In this document: positions 35,074 through 43,476 of the stretch, piece after piece | Layout of the letters: every line of letters begins with the position of its first letter | Numbering within the stretch: position 1 is the first letter of the stretch | Assembly (NCBI GenBank): GCA_003343905.1 | Contig: QAKI01000049.1 | Location: 1-64,000, forward strand | Source: Subdoligranulum variabile | Lineage (GTDB): Bacteria; Bacillota; Clostridia; Oscillospirales; Ruminococcaceae | Length of the DNA stretch: 64,000 nucleotides | Reading direction: 5' to 3' | The notes under the pieces: model-generated | The model's input: the letters and a program-made list of their open reading frames with translations, nothing else | What the model was told of the DNA's origin: nothing | Database searches by the model: none | Program-made: the position numbers and the translations under genes

Positions 35074-36381
35074 ATGGCCAATACCATGGAATTGAAGCAG
35101 CAGATCGCGCAGGGGCTGTACGACGGCGCCCTTGCCAAACTGTACGGCACGGACGAAGCGGTCCTGGCCGCCCAGCGTCAGCGTTACACAGCGCTGATCG
35201 ATCATTTTGCCGCCGAGTTCGGCGCAGAACGCACGGTCCGCCTGTACTCGGCCCCCGGCCGCACCGAGATCGGCGGCAACCACACCGACCACAACAACGG
35301 CGTCGTGCTGGCCGGTTCGGTCAACCTGGACATCGTAGCGGTGGTTTCCCCGAACGAGGACAACATCGTGCGCGTCAAGTCCGAAGGTTTTGAAAAGATC
35401 GGCGACGTGGACCTGAGCATCCGCACCCCGCAGCCGCGGGAGGCCGAACACTCCGCCTCCCTGATCCGCGGCGTGGCGGTGGGTATCCTCAATGACGGCG
35501 GCAAGGTGGGCGGCTTTGACGCCTGCACCACCAGCGACGTGCTGCGCGGCTCCGGCCTGTCCAGCTCGGCGGCCTTCGAGGTCTGCATCGCGGCGATCTT
35601 CCGCGGCGAATACAACAATAATGACATGGACAAATTCAGCCAGGTCCGCATCGCGCAGATCGGCCAGTATGCCGAGAACGTCTTTTTCGGCAAGCCCTGC
35701 GGCCTGATGGACCAGACGGCCTGCGCGGTGGGCGGCGTCATCAGCATCGACTTCCAGGACCCCGCGCACCCGGTGGTCAAGCAGACGTCCATTGACCTGG
35801 CGCGCCACGGCTATGTGCTGTGCATCAGCGATACCAAGGGTAGCCATGCCGACCTGACCGACGATTACGCGGCCATCCGCCGCGAGATGGAGAGCGTGGC
35901 GGCACAGTTCGGCAAAAAGGTCCTGCGCGACGTGCCGGAGGATGAATTCTACGCGGCCATCCCCAAACTGCGCAAGGCGGTGGGCGACCGTGCGGTGGTG
36001 CGCGCCATCCACTTCTACAACGACTGCCGCCGTGCGGCTGAACTGCGCGACGCTGTGGAGCGCGACGACTTCGATACTTTCCTGCGCCTGATCATCGAGG
36101 GCGGCCATTCCAGCTTTGAGTTCAACCAGAACGCCTACAGCATCAAGAATCCCAAGGAGCAGGGCGTTTCCCTGGCGCTGGCCCTGAGCCAGAAAGTGCT
36201 CAACGGCCGCGGCGCATGGCGTCTGCAGGGCGGCGGCTTTGCCGGGACCATCCAGGCTTTCGTCCCGAAGGACCTGGTGGACGCCTACCGCGCCGTTATC
36301 GACGGCTGCTTCGGTGCGGATAGCTGCCATGTGCTGAACATCCGCAACTATGGCGCGGTGCCCGTCACGCCGGAACTGTAA
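35074..36381 (+). CDS. galK: Galactokinase
   Basis: A 435-residue GHMP kinase starting MANTMELKQQIAQGLYDGAL. Signature motifs are GRTEIGGNHTDHNNG (galactokinase signature), the phosphate-binding LRGSGLSSSAAFE and GGGFAGTIQAF near the end. It phosphorylates galactose to galactose-1-phosphate. Galactose freed by the GH36 enzyme upstream is a plausible source. It is slightly longer than the usual ~390 residues because of an N-terminal helical extension. An IS200 copy has inserted 24 bp after its stop, between it and its apparent terminator. Confidence 0.95.
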   Translation: MANTMELKQQIAQGLYDGALAKLYGTDEAVLAAQRQRYTALIDHFAAEFGAERTVRLYSAPGRTEIGGNHTDHNNGVVLAGSVNLDIVAVVSPNEDNIVRVKSEGFEKIGDVDLSIRTPQPREAEHSASLIRGVAVGILNDGGKVGGFDACTTSDVLRGSGLSSSAAFEVCIAAIFRGEYNNNDMDKFSQVRIAQIGQYAENVFFGKPCGLMDQTACAVGGVISIDFQDPAHPVVKQTSIDLARHGYVLCISDTKGSHADLTDDYAAIRREMESVAAQFGKKVLRDVPEDEFYAAIPKLRKAVGDRAVVRAIHFYNDCRRAAELRDAVERDDFDTFLRLIIEGGHSSFEFNQNAYSIKNPKEQGVSLALALSQKVLNGRGAWRLQGGGFAGTIQAFVPKDLVDAYRAVIDGCFGADSCHVLNIRNYGAVPVTPEL

Positions 36382-36539
36382 AATCCAAACCCTTACTTAT
36401 CCGTAGTCAGAACCCCCGGCAAAGCCGGGGGCTTGGGTTAGCCCTAGAAGGGCATAATACGGACAACGCCCCTCAAGGGGCCACGAATGGGTCGGCCAAC
36501 TGCATTGCTGACTCATGGCGGCCCCTTAAGGGGCTGTTT

Positions 36540-37013
36540 TTATGCCTTGGTATTCTTGCTACCCGTAAACGGGTCTACGAACTCCTTCATGCTCATTTGG
36601 TCTGCTATTTGATCTTCTGCCAACTGCTGCTTGATGTACTCTTGTATCTGCTTTTTATTTCTTCCGACCGTGTCTACATAGTATCCTCGTGCCCAAAAAT
36701 GTCTATCCCCATACTTGTACTTCAAATTTGCATGCCGGTCAAATATCATTAAGCTGCTTTTCCCTTTGAGATATCCCATGATCTGTGATACACTATATTT
36801 GGGTGGAATACTGACCAGCATATGAATGTGATCCGGGCACGCTTCTGCTTGTATGATCTCTACTCCCTTTTGCTCACACAATTTTCTGAGGATCTGTCCT
36901 ATATCTTTTTTGATTTTCCCATATACCACCATTCTGCGGTACTTAGGGGCAAACACTATATGATATTGGCATCTCCATGTTGTGTGTTGTAAACTTGCTA
37001 TGTCTTTTTCCAT
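36540..37013 (-). CDS. tnpA: IS200-type transposase TnpA, copy 1
   Basis: A 157-residue Y1 HUH transposase; the start at 37013 (MEKDIASLQHTTWRCQYHIV) follows AGGAGG at 37023-37028. The HUH motif is H62-I-H64 in PDHIHMLVS, and the catalytic tyrosine is probably Y126 in QEYIKQQ. It cuts and rejoins single-stranded ends of the element through hairpin recognition. A longer frame from 37058 would begin inside the leader hairpin and is unlikely. AT content is higher than in neighbouring genes, a sign of foreign origin. Confidence 0.95.
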   Translation of the reverse strand: MEKDIASLQHTTWRCQYHIVFAPKYRRMVVYGKIKKDIGQILRKLCEQKGVEIIQAEACPDHIHMLVSIPPKYSVSQIMGYLKGKSSLMIFDRHANLKYKYGDRHFWARGYYVDTVGRNKKQIQEYIKQQLAEDQIADQMSMKEFVDPFTGSKNTKA

Positions 37014-37020
37014 CTTTTGG

Positions 37021-37078
37021 AACCTCCTGGTATTTTTATTGCAGTTGGCCGACCGCAATTCTATTATACCAGGAGGTT
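37021..37078 (-). promoter_or_regulatory. RBS-sequestering leader hairpin of tnpA, copy 1
   Basis: A 13-bp arm at 37021-37033, which contains the tnpA Shine-Dalgarno, is complementary to 37066-37078. The outer arm also contains a minus-strand TATAAT (37063-37068). Transcripts reading in from outside would fold and hide the RBS, while transcripts starting from that -10 would lack the outer arm. Confidence 0.7.
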
Positions 37079-37162
37079 TTTTCTCTAGGTTTTTTCACTA
37101 TATAATTTTTTACACTCCCCGGCAGAGCCGGGGGTTGTCTTTGCGCTAAAGCTAACAAAGCG

Positions 37163-37200
37163 ATCCCCGCCGGGGCCAAAGGCCCCGGCGGGGATTTTTT
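37163..37200 (+). terminator. Terminator, probably of galK before IS insertion
   Basis: A perfect 15-bp stem, 37163-37177 with 37181-37195, is followed by a T run on the plus strand. It begins 4 bp after the IS end. Confidence 0.85.
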
Positions 37201-37245
37201 GTTGCGTTTTACGGTAAAGAAAAGATCACGGCCACGTCAGCCCGT

Positions 37246-38055
37246 TCACGCGGGCGGCATTGCGTAGGGGGGCGGCGGCGTGGTGGCAGGCGGGGTATGC
37301 GGCGGCGTGGGCGTCGATGGCGGTGCCGTCGGGGTTACGGTGGATGTGGGCACCGGTGTAGGCGGCGCGGTAGGTGTGTTGGTCGGTTCGGGTGGTTCCG
37401 TCGGCTGTTGTGTGGGCGGTACCGTAAAGGTCGGGGTCGGCCCCGGTGTGGGCGGGTCCGTCGGCGTTGGGGAAGGACGCTGGGTAGGCGGCAGGGTGGG
37501 CGGTGTTGTAGGCGTCGACACAGGCGGCGTCGCCGGGGGAACGGTAGATTCCGGGACGTGCGGGCTTCCGGGCGAGAGCGCCGGGGAGCCGGGACTGCCC
37601 GCCGTTCCCGGCTGTTTGTACTTGTAGGAATACGCTACCACCGCGCCGCATTTCTCACACTCGTATGTGCTGTCCATGCGCCACAGGGTGCCGTCGGCAT
37701 ATTCCGCCACAAGGACGGACTGCTGCGCGGTGCACTGGTACAGGTGTTCGCAGGTTTCCGTATCCGGGCTGCCCGCTGCGTCCTGCCCATCGGGATCGGG
37801 CGTGGCGGTGGGCGCACCGGCAGATGATTCTGCGCCGCCGGGGATTGCGTCGATTCCTGCCGGTCCCTGCGGTCCTTGCGGGCCCGGCAGCCCCTGCGGC
37901 CCGCGCAGACTTTCCACGTCGATCAGGTTTTGCCAGCCATACCCGGCGTTATACTGGATGTATCCGCCGGATACCTGCATCTGCACGGGCGCAGGGGAGT
38001 TGGAGCAGGCGATGAGCAGCGCCGAAATCCCGATGATAAAGGTGATCTTCTCCAA
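37246..38055 (-). CDS. Collagen-like, Pro/Thr-rich putative lipoprotein
   Basis: A lipoprotein-type leader KITFIIGISALLIAC precedes a short collagen-like G-x-y run (GPQGLPGPQGPQGPAG), a Cys-containing module (CEHLYQC and ECEKCGAVV) and a long tail of Pro/Thr repeats (TPTTPPTLPPTQRPSPTP and on), like a cell-wall-spanning stalk. The start is uncertain: AAGGAG lies 7 bases before an ATA codon at 38061, and TTG at 38055 is used here; an ATG at 38121 would add an unlikely N-terminus. Function unknown; surface display is inferred. Coding is supported by the coherent leader and domain order. Confidence 0.6.
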   Translation of the reverse strand: MEKITFIIGISALLIACSNSPAPVQMQVSGGYIQYNAGYGWQNLIDVESLRGPQGLPGPQGPQGPAGIDAIPGGAESSAGAPTATPDPDGQDAAGSPDTETCEHLYQCTAQQSVLVAEYADGTLWRMDSTYECEKCGAVVAYSYKYKQPGTAGSPGSPALSPGSPHVPESTVPPATPPVSTPTTPPTLPPTQRPSPTPTDPPTPGPTPTFTVPPTQQPTEPPEPTNTPTAPPTPVPTSTVTPTAPPSTPTPPHTPPATTPPPPYAMPPA

Positions 38056-38254
38056 CTTTATGGCGGCGCTCCTTGTGTATTGCGGGCCGGAGCCTTGCAC
38101 GTTCCTGACGATGCAAGGCATTTTTCTTTTTTAGGGTAGCGCAAAATTCGACACAAGTCAACAATATGCGCGAAAAACGGCGGAATTTCACAAAAAACAA
38201 AGAGGGGAACGCGCACAGCGGGACGTCCTGCGTGCGGCAGACCAAAAGGCAAAA

Positions 38255-38298
38255 CACCAAAAAAGACCTGCGGCAAAGCGCCGAAGCGCCGCCGCAGG
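38255..38298 (-). terminator. coaX terminator
   Basis: On the minus strand a GC-rich stem (CCTGCGGC arms at 38267-38274 and 38291-38298, with an inner pairing) is followed by a run of six T. The remaining gap up to 38058 shows no gene. Confidence 0.75.
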
Positions 38299-38325
38299 CC
38301 GGGAATCTATGGATTGGGAATTGTC

Positions 38326-39105
38326 TTAGACCGGGGCGTTGCGCTCCCACAGCAGCGCCAGCCCCTTGAACAGCAGGTCGGCGTCGTAAAGCACCGGGCG
38401 CCGGCAGCAGGGCATGATGTGCGGGGCCAGCCCGCCGGTGGCCACCACAGTCAGCGGCGCGCCCAGTTGGGCTTCCACCCGGTCGGCCAGGCCGTCCAGC
38501 ATGGCGGCTGTGCCGAACATGGCGCCGTTGTTCAGTGCTTCCACGGTATTGCGGCCGATCAACTCCTGCGGGGCTTCCGGGGCGATGGGGGGCAGTTGGG
38601 CGGTCCCGGCGCTGATGGCCCGCAGGCTGGTGAGCACGCCGGGCACGATAAAACCGCCCAGAAATTCCCGCTGTGCCGACAGCACATTGTAGGTGGTGGC
38701 CGTTCCCAGGTCCACCGTCATGCAGGGCAGGGGGTAGAGTGCGGCGGCGGCCGCCGCATCGGCAATGCGGTCCCGGCCCACCCGTTCGGGCGCGTCCACA
38801 CGGAAGATCAGCCCGGTGTCCAGTTCACAGCTTACGATCAGCGCGGGCTTGCCCACCAGACGGCGGCAGGCGTCCGCCAGCGGCTGGGTCAGCACGGGCA
38901 CCACGCTGCACACCACCACGCCCTCGCAGGCGGCACAGTCCACCTGCAGGCGGTCCAGCAGAAATTTCAGTTCGGCGGCATACTCGTCCGCCGTACAGCG
39001 GGGGCGGGTCACCATCCGCGCGGTAAAGCGCACGGTGCGGTGGCCTTCGCCGTCCAGCCCGCCGATGCAGATGTTCGTGTTTCCAATATCTACTGCCAAT
39101 ACCAT
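38326..39105 (-). CDS. coaX: Type III pantothenate kinase
   Basis: A 259-residue ASKHA-fold kinase that phosphorylates pantothenate, the first step of coenzyme A synthesis. Motifs are AVDIGNTNICIGG (phosphate 1), the D of RVGRDRIADA, VDLGTATTYNV (phosphate 2), GGFIVPGVLTSLRA and VVATGGLAPHI. It is divergent from coaBC, which catalyses later steps of the same pathway. Confidence 0.95.
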   Translation of the reverse strand: MVLAVDIGNTNICIGGLDGEGHRTVRFTARMVTRPRCTADEYAAELKFLLDRLQVDCAACEGVVVCSVVPVLTQPLADACRRLVGKPALIVSCELDTGLIFRVDAPERVGRDRIADAAAAAALYPLPCMTVDLGTATTYNVLSAQREFLGGFIVPGVLTSLRAISAGTAQLPPIAPEAPQELIGRNTVEALNNGAMFGTAAMLDGLADRVEAQLGAPLTVVATGGLAPHIMPCCRRPVLYDADLLFKGLALLWERNAPV

Positions 39106-39296
39106 TGCCCCACGGCTCCATTTCCCATAAATTGTTATCCATTATAGCAGGTCCCCGGCCGTTTGCCAACCGCGGCAAACTTGCAAATGGACAGAACCGC
39201 CGGGATGCGGTATAATAACCGCAGACAACTGTGCCGCGCGGGACGCCCCGCGCCATCAGGATCCCACAGACAAACAGGGAAAGGACTTGTGAATCT

Positions 39297-40493
39297 ATGC
39301 AGCTTACTGGGAAAACCGTCGTTCTTGGCGTCACCGGCGGGATCGCCGCCTACAAAATGCCCAATGTGGCCCATGCGCTCGTCAAACTGGGGGCGGACGT
39401 GCATGTGCTGATGACGAAGAACGCCACCGAGTTTATCGCCCCGCTGGTCTTTGAAACGCTGACGAACCGGCGCTGCATCGTCGATACCTTTGACCGCAAC
39501 TTCCAGTATGATGTGGCCCATGTTTCGCTGGCGAACGCGGCGGACCTTATGCTCATCGCCCCGGCCACGGCCAACGTCATCGCCAAGATGGCCCACGGTC
39601 TGGCGGACGATATGCTCACCACCGTCACGCTGGCGGCCACCTGCCCCAAACTGGTGGCCCCCGCCATGAACACCCATATGCTGGAAAATCCCATCACACA
39701 GGACAACCTGAAAACGCTGGAACGGTACGGCTTCACGGTCATCCCCTCAGGTTCTGGCATGCTGGCCTGCGGCGACGTGGGTTCCGGCCGTCTGCCGGAG
39801 GAAGGAATCCTTGTGGACTATGTGCTGCGGGAATTGGCCTGCGAGAAAGACATGCGCGGCAAAAAGATCGTGGTCACCGCCGGCGCCACCCAGGAACCCA
39901 TGGACCCGGTGCGGTATCTGACCAACCATTCCACCGGCAAGATGGGCTATGCCGTGGCCCGCGCCTGTATGCTGCGCGGCGCGGACGTGACGCTGCTGGC
40001 TTCCACTGGCTGCACGCTGCCGCCGGTGCCCTTTGTAAAGATGGTGCCCTTTACCACGGCGGCCGATCTGTTCGAGGGCGTGAAATGCCACGCCATGGAT
40101 GCCGACGCGCTGGTCATGGCTGCGGCGGTGGCCGACTACCGCCCGGCGGAAGTGGCCGGGGATAAGGTCAAAAAGCAGGAGGGCAGCCTGACGCTGGAAC
40201 TGCAGCGTACCCAGGACATCCTGGCCTGGGTGGGGGCTCACAAGCCGCCGAAACTGTTCGTCTGCGGTTTCTCGATGGAAACGCGGGACCTGATCGAAAA
40301 CTCCACCGCCAAGCTGCATAAAAAGAATATGGATATGATCGTGGCCAATAACCTCAAGGTCCCCGGCGCGGGCTTTGGGGTGGATACCAACGTAGTCACC
40401 CTCATCACCGCCGCAGGCTGCGAGGAACTGCCCCTGCAGAGCAAGGACGAAGTGGCCCGGCATATTGCCGACGCCATCGCGGCCCGGTTCTAA
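39297..40493 (+). CDS. coaBC: Bifunctional phosphopantothenoylcysteine decarboxylase/phosphopantothenate-cysteine ligase
   Basis: A 398-residue fusion. The N-terminal CoaC flavoprotein (about 1-180) shows LGVTGGIAAYKM, the catalytic His region YDVAHVSLANAAD and PAMNTHMLENP. The C-terminal CoaB part (about 185-398) shows VTAGATQEPMDPVRYLTNHS and MAAAVADYRP. It makes 4'-phosphopantetheine from phosphopantothenate and cysteine. The start at 39297 (MQLTGKTVVLGVTGG) has AAGGA upstream. The gene ends just before the hairpin that contains the asnB RBS. Confidence 0.95.
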   Translation: MQLTGKTVVLGVTGGIAAYKMPNVAHALVKLGADVHVLMTKNATEFIAPLVFETLTNRRCIVDTFDRNFQYDVAHVSLANAADLMLIAPATANVIAKMAHGLADDMLTTVTLAATCPKLVAPAMNTHMLENPITQDNLKTLERYGFTVIPSGSGMLACGDVGSGRLPEEGILVDYVLRELACEKDMRGKKIVVTAGATQEPMDPVRYLTNHSTGKMGYAVARACMLRGADVTLLASTGCTLPPVPFVKMVPFTTAADLFEGVKCHAMDADALVMAAAVADYRPAEVAGDKVKKQEGSLTLELQRTQDILAWVGAHKPPKLFVCGFSMETRDLIENSTAKLHKKNMDMIVANNLKVPGAGFGVDTNVVTLITAAGCEELPLQSKDEVARHIADAIAARF

Positions 40494-40499
40494 AACCGC

Positions 40500-40549
40500 C
40501 CCCTTTCCGCATACTCCTGATAGGAGCAACAGCGGAAAGGGGACTTTTT
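40500..40549 (+). promoter_or_regulatory. Terminator-like hairpin that contains the asnB ribosome binding site
   Basis: An 11-bp stem pairs CCCCTTTCCGC (40500-40510) with GCGGAAAGGGG (40532-40542); an inner CTCCT/AGGAG hairpin lies in the loop, and five T follow at 40545-40549. The asnB ATG starts at the next base. The right arm GGAAAGGGG is the only Shine-Dalgarno candidate. The structure can therefore both end coaBC transcripts and hide the asnB RBS. Confidence 0.7.
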
Positions 40550-42397
40550 ATGTGTGGAATCGCAGGGCAGATCGGGCGCGACCCGCGCGTCATTCAGGGG
40601 CAGTATGCCGCCTACTGCGCCATGCAGCGCACGCTGGCGCGCCGCGGGCCGGATCAGCGGGGCATGTACATCAGCGGCCGCGCCGCGCTGATCCACGCGC
40701 GGCTGGCGGTGGTGGATCTGGAAAACGGCTGCCAGCCCATGCAGTTGGACTGGCAGGGCGAAAGCTATACCCTTGTCTATAACGGCGAGTTGTACAACAC
40801 GCCGGAACTGCGTGCGCTGCTGGAAACGCGCGGCCATGTCTTTACCGGCCGTTCGGACACCGAAGTGCTGCTGCACGCGTACGCCGAATGGGGCGCTTCC
40901 TGCGTGGACCGCTTCAACGGCATCTTTGCCTTTGCCGTGTGGGCGGCGCGGGCAGGCAAGCTGTTTTTAGCGCGGGACCGCTGCGGCGTCAAGCCGCTGT
41001 TTTATGCCCAGACCGATGACAGCCTGATTTTCGGCAGCGAGATCAAGACCCTGCTGGCCCACCCGGCGGTCCCGCCGCGGGTGGATGCCCAGGGCCTTGC
41101 GGAAGTGCTGCTGCTGGGGCCGGGGCGGGTGCCGGGCAGCGGTGTGTTCCAGAATGTACATGAGCTGCTTCCCGGGCAGTACACCCTGTATGAAGCGGAC
41201 AGCGGCCGTCTGCTGCTGCACCGCTACTGGCGGCTCGTGGACCATGAACACCCGGACGACTTCCCGGCCACGGTGCGCCGGGTGCGGGACCTGGTGATGG
41301 ACGCCATCCAGCGGCAGCTCGTTTCAGACGTGCCGGTGGCTACGTTCCTGTCCGGCGGGCTGGATTCCAGCCTGATCTCGGCGGTGGCGGACGCCCAGTT
41401 TGCGGCCCGGGGCAGGACGCTCCAGACTTTTTCGGTGGGGTATAAAGACAACAAACGCTATTTCCACGCCACCAAATTCCAGCCGGGGGCCGATGCGCCC
41501 TTTATCCGCCGCATGAACGAGTTCCTGCACGCGGAACACCACTGGGTCACGCTGGACACCCCCGACCTGATCCCGGCCCTTTATGAAGCGGTGGAAGCCC
41601 GCGACCTGCCCGGCATGGCCGACGTGGACGCCTCGCTGCTGGCGTTTTGCCAGCGCATCAAGCCCCACGCGACGGTGGCGCTTTCGGGCGAATGTGCCGA
41701 CGAGATTTTCGGCGGCTACCCCTGGTACCGGGACCCCACGATCCGGGAAAAGTACGGCTTCCCGTGGGCGCAGTCCACGGCGTACCGCGCCGGGTTCATC
41801 CGGCCCGGCGTGCTGGACGGCATCGAGCCGGAGGAATTTGTGGATGCCTGGTACCGCAAAACGCTGGAAGAAACCTCGGTACGGCCGGGGCTTTCCAGCC
41901 TGGAACAGCGGATGCGGCAGATGATGAACCTCAACTTCACCTGGTTCATGCAGACGCTGCTGGACCGCAAGGACCGCATGAGCATGTACAGCGGGCTGGA
42001 AGTGCGCGTGCCTTTCTGCGACCACCGCATTGCCGAGTACCTGTATTCGGTCCCGTGGGAGTTCAAGGACTACCAGGGCAAGGAGAAGGGCCTGCTGCGC
42101 GAAGCCATGGAGGGCGTACTGCCGCCGGAAGTGCTCTGGCGCAAAAAAAGCCCGTACCCCAAGACCTGGAACCCGGATTACCTCGCGGCGGTATCGCAGG
42201 AATTGAAGAACGTCCTGGCGGACCCCGCCGCGCCGCTGCTGGGCGTCATCCGGGCGGATGCGCTCGAAACGCTGCTGGCTTCCGGCACCGACAACCCGGT
42301 GCCCTGGTACGGCCAGCTTATGACTACCCCGCAGACCATCGCGTGGTTTTTGCAGTTCAACCACTGGCTGCAAACCTACAAAGTCGAACTGGTGTGA
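40550..42397 (+). CDS. asnB: Asparagine synthase (glutamine-hydrolysing)
   Basis: A 615-residue AsnB. The N-terminal class II glutamine amidotransferase starts MCGIAGQIG with C2 as nucleophile after Met removal. The synthetase domain shows FLSGGLDSSLISAV (ATP loop) and GECADEIFGGYPWYRD. It converts aspartate, glutamine and ATP to asparagine and glutamate. Length and both active sites are normal. Expression may be controlled by the hairpin directly before its start. Confidence 0.96.
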   Translation: MCGIAGQIGRDPRVIQGQYAAYCAMQRTLARRGPDQRGMYISGRAALIHARLAVVDLENGCQPMQLDWQGESYTLVYNGELYNTPELRALLETRGHVFTGRSDTEVLLHAYAEWGASCVDRFNGIFAFAVWAARAGKLFLARDRCGVKPLFYAQTDDSLIFGSEIKTLLAHPAVPPRVDAQGLAEVLLLGPGRVPGSGVFQNVHELLPGQYTLYEADSGRLLLHRYWRLVDHEHPDDFPATVRRVRDLVMDAIQRQLVSDVPVATFLSGGLDSSLISAVADAQFAARGRTLQTFSVGYKDNKRYFHATKFQPGADAPFIRRMNEFLHAEHHWVTLDTPDLIPALYEAVEARDLPGMADVDASLLAFCQRIKPHATVALSGECADEIFGGYPWYRDPTIREKYGFPWAQSTAYRAGFIRPGVLDGIEPEEFVDAWYRKTLEETSVRPGLSSLEQRMRQMMNLNFTWFMQTLLDRKDRMSMYSGLEVRVPFCDHRIAEYLYSVPWEFKDYQGKEKGLLREAMEGVLPPEVLWRKKSPYPKTWNPDYLAAVSQELKNVLADPAAPLLGVIRADALETLLASGTDNPVPWYGQLMTTPQTIAWFLQFNHWLQTYKVELV

Positions 42398-42402
42398 TAC
42401 AG

Positions 42403-42440
42403 CCAAAGCCCGCTGCCACAAGCAGCGGGCTTTGGTTTTT
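42403..42440 (+). terminator. asnB terminator
   Basis: A perfect 14-bp stem, 42403-42416 with 42422-42435, is followed by five T. Confidence 0.92.
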
Positions 42441-42471
42441 CCGTTTTGTTGGCAGGGGCGCGGCCGTGCGG

Positions 42472-43026
42472 TCATTCCTGCGCCGGGTGCGCGGGGGAAA
42501 CGATCAGCCCCACCGTGCGCAGCTTGCGCCCCGGCGCGGGCTGATTTTCCTGCAAAGAGGAGAAGATGCGGGCAACCTCGGTCACGGCTTTTTCCAGTTC
42601 CTCGTCGGTCAGGTACAGGTGGGACAGGGTCATGCCGGAACGGTCCCGCTCGATGTCAATGCCCGGCGTGTCGCAGTACTCCTGGAAGAGCCTGGCAAAC
42701 ACCAGAAAATACTGGAAGAACATCTGCATATACCGCGCCCCGGAAATTTCGCCCAGCATTGCAAGCGGGTCAGCCGGGTCCAGGGCCAGGGCGTAGGTGC
42801 GCTCCACGGTCCCGCGCACCGGCGTTTCGCTCACGATCTTCAAAAGCCCGTCTTCGGTCATCCGCTTCAAATGGCGGTACAGGGTGGTCTGGGGGATGTC
42901 GGCGCAGGTCTCGGCCAGGAATTTTGCCGTGACCTCGCCCTGCTTTGCGATCTCTATGAACAGCCGGCATTTGGCCGGGTTGGTGATGCAGTCCATCAGT
43001 GCTTTGTTCAGGTTCCGCTGTTCCAT
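42472..43026 (-). CDS. Winged-helix transcriptional regulator of the ABC exporter
   Basis: The start at 43026 (MEQRNLNKALMDCITNPAKC) follows AGGAGG by 6 bases; 184 residues. The N-terminal third is an ArsR-like winged helix (LFIEIAKQGEVTAKFLAETC, TTLYRHLKRMTEDGLLKIVS). The rest is helical and probably a dimer or sensor domain. It is divergent from the PLDc_N/ABC operon with inverted sites between, so it is likely the local regulator. The inducer is unknown. Confidence 0.82.
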   Translation of the reverse strand: MEQRNLNKALMDCITNPAKCRLFIEIAKQGEVTAKFLAETCADIPQTTLYRHLKRMTEDGLLKIVSETPVRGTVERTYALALDPADPLAMLGEISGARYMQMFFQYFLVFARLFQEYCDTPGIDIERDRSGMTLSHLYLTDEELEKAVTEVARIFSSLQENQPAPGRKLRTVGLIVSPAHPAQE

Positions 43027-43046
43027 GTCCGTCCTCCTTTTTTGCA

Positions 43047-43111
43047 ATATTACCATTATGAAAATAAAAATGCAAGGGGCACTTGAATTTATATTTCCAT
43101 TGTGGTAATAT
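43047..43111. promoter_or_regulatory. Inverted operator pair in front of the ABC exporter operon
   Basis: ATATTACCA (43047-43055) is repeated in inverted form as TGGTAATAT (43103-43111), and similarity extends inward (TTACCATTATGAAAATA against the complement of TATTTCCATTGTGGTAA). These sites lie between the regulator and the ABC operon. The GC-rich remainder to 43272 shows no gene. Confidence 0.6.
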
Positions 43112-43272
43112 AACCAAAGCGGAAACAAAAGGCGCCGGTTTCCGCTGCGTATCACGATACGTGCGCGGCTGCGTAAAAAGCAAAGCCGCAAGGCACCGCC
43201 GTCCTTTGCGGCCCGGCGGCACTTTGCGGTTCTGCGGCATTTATATCCGCACGCAAGGAGGTTGCGTTTACT

Positions 43273-43476
43273 ATGCCTATGCTTCAAGAAATATTCCCGC
43301 TGCTGGTCCCGCTTTTGATCGTGGACGCGGTCCTGATCGTCGCGGCGGTCCGGCACATCCTGCGCCATCCCCACTACCGGTTCGGGAACCGGGTCCTGTG
43401 GCTGGTGCTCTCGGTGGTGGTCCTGCCGTTCGGACCCATCCTCTATTTTGTCTTAGGAAAGGGGGAGGACCAATGA
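43273..43476 (+). CDS. PLDc_N-domain small membrane protein
   Basis: A 67-residue protein with two membrane spans (FPLLVPLLIVDAVLIVAAV; VLWLVLSVVVLPFGPILYFV) and the GPILYF-x-LG end typical of the phospholipase-D N-terminal (PLDc_N) module. AAGGAGG lies upstream. Its stop overlaps the ATPase start (ATGA). Such small proteins often accompany ABC exporters of peptides or antibiotics; the role is unknown. Confidence 0.88.
   Translation: MPMLQEIFPLLVPLLIVDAVLIVAAVRHILRHPHYRFGNRVLWLVLSVVVLPFGPILYFVLGKGEDQ

Larger units (their letters stand above)
36405..37159 (-). mobile_element. IS200/IS605-family element, copy 1
   Basis: A 755-bp segment repeated, apparently identically, at 45152-45906 (offset 8747). 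The ends were set where the two copies stop matching. There are no terminal inverted repeats. Each end carries a subterminal hairpin with the same core, CCCCCGGC-AAA-GCCGGGGG (36413-36431) and CCCCGGC-AGA-GCCGGGG (37117-37133), as expected of single-strand HUH transposons. It encodes TnpA only (IS200 type, no tnpB). Confidence 0.93.
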
